Positions 6,276 to 6,506 of a stretch of DNA of 6,506 nucleotides are shown in pieces. Within the stretch, counting starts at the first letter, position 1. The number at the start of each line of letters is the position of its first letter. The notes under the pieces were generated by a model that worked only from the letters and a program-made list of their open reading frames with translations, had not been told where the DNA came from and ran no database searches. Made by a program: the position numbers and the translations under genes. Source of the DNA: Hyphomicrobiales bacterium (GTDB taxonomy: Bacteria; Pseudomonadota; Alphaproteobacteria; Rhizobiales; Xanthobacteraceae); contig JACQTM010000043.1 in assembly GCA_016210825.1 (NCBI GenBank), forward strand, positions 1 to 6,506, written 5' to 3'.

Positions 6276-6506
6276 AGACGCAAGAACCCACGTCGGCGAC
6301 CGAATCGATCCAGCGTCACGTCGTTGCCGGCATCACCGTGGTTGTCATCCTCGCCGGGGGCGTTGGCGGCTGGGCGGCGACAACCGATGTTTCCGGCGCG
6401 CTGATCGCACCCGGCTCCGTTGTCGTCGATTCGAACGTCAAGAAGGTTCAGCACCCGACCGGCGGCGTGGTCGGCGAGCTGCGCGTGCGTGACGGCGATC
6501 GCGTCA
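6272..6506 (+). CDS. Type I secretion membrane-fusion adaptor, HlyD/PrtE family (5' part only)
   Basis: The ATG at 6272-6274 overlaps the exporter's TGA (6273-6275), and the frame stays open to the window's right edge, giving 78 residues. A short cytoplasmic N-terminus (about 1-16) is followed by one membrane helix (about 18-36, HVVAGITVVVILAGGVGGWA). Next comes the typical adaptor start, with SGALIAPGSVVVDSNVKKVQHPTGGVVGELRV in which the stretch VQHPTGGVV..L.V.DGD.V is the beginning of the lipoyl/barrel-sandwich region. This is what HlyD, PrtE and similar adaptors look like. The protein would span the periplasm and link the exporter encoded just upstream to an outer-membrane channel. The full protein is expected to be about 430-480 residues, so most of it lies outside the window. 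The 4-base overlap indicates translational coupling with the exporter. Confidence 0.92.
   Translation, partial: MKTQEPTSATESIQRHVVAGITVVVILAGGVGGWAATTDVSGALIAPGSVVVDSNVKKVQHPTGGVVGELRVRDGDRV

Noticed and set aside
1..6506. tRNA, rRNA, CRISPR array, insertion sequence or phage genes
   Set aside because: I saw no cloverleaf-like tRNA sequence, no regularly spaced direct repeats, no transposase and no terminal inverted repeats; the only repeats are the homologous blocks of the three paralogues.

Overview
The window looks like chromosomal DNA of a GC-rich alphaproteobacterium, probably of the Hyphomicrobiales (Bradyrhizobium/Rhodopseudomonas-like). This rests on high-GC third codon positions, the style of the proteins and a PrtD-type secretion operon; no marker gene in the window fixes the taxon.

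Layout. (1) Bases 2-187, + strand: the 3' end of a small, probably exported protein. It is followed by a strong hairpin (211-239) that lies between two convergent transcription units and can serve both. (2) Bases 266-4189, - strand: a tight four-gene operon. In transcription order it holds three tandem paralogues of a PuuE-like member of the polysaccharide deacetylase (NodB/CE4 fold) superfamily (4189-3287, 3290-2379, 2357-1485), then an amidase-signature hydrolase of the indole-acetamide-hydrolase (AMI1) type (1477-266). Junctions are a 4-bp ATGA overlap, a gap of 12-21 bp depending on the start chosen, and a 7-bp gap. (3) Bases 4190-4514: a 325-bp divergent intergenic region with a near-perfect 16-bp palindrome and a small GNRA-loop hairpin. 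Next to the deacetylase start it also contains an 87-bp out-of-frame stretch with coding-like codon bias. (4) Bases 4515-6506, + strand: the start of a type I secretion operon, with a complete PrtD-family ABC exporter overlapping by 4 bp the start of an HlyD/PrtE-family membrane-fusion adaptor that runs off the window.

How the genes may work together. All four operon products belong to families that hydrolyse C-N bonds. PuuE-type relatives open the hydantoin ring of allantoin, and amidase-signature enzymes cleave linear amides. A plausible inference is stepwise breakdown of a cyclic amide or ureide-like compound: ring opening by the deacetylase-fold proteins, then amide hydrolysis by the amidase. 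The substrate is unknown, and no transporter or regulator for it lies in the window. The three paralogues are not equivalent. The middle one has Gln where its sisters have the second His of the H-x7-H motif, and the first has Val in place of the second Glu of the motif-1-like Glu-Glu. This suggests specialised or structural subunits rather than simple dosage copies. The secretion operon is divergently transcribed and has no evident functional link to the hydrolase operon.
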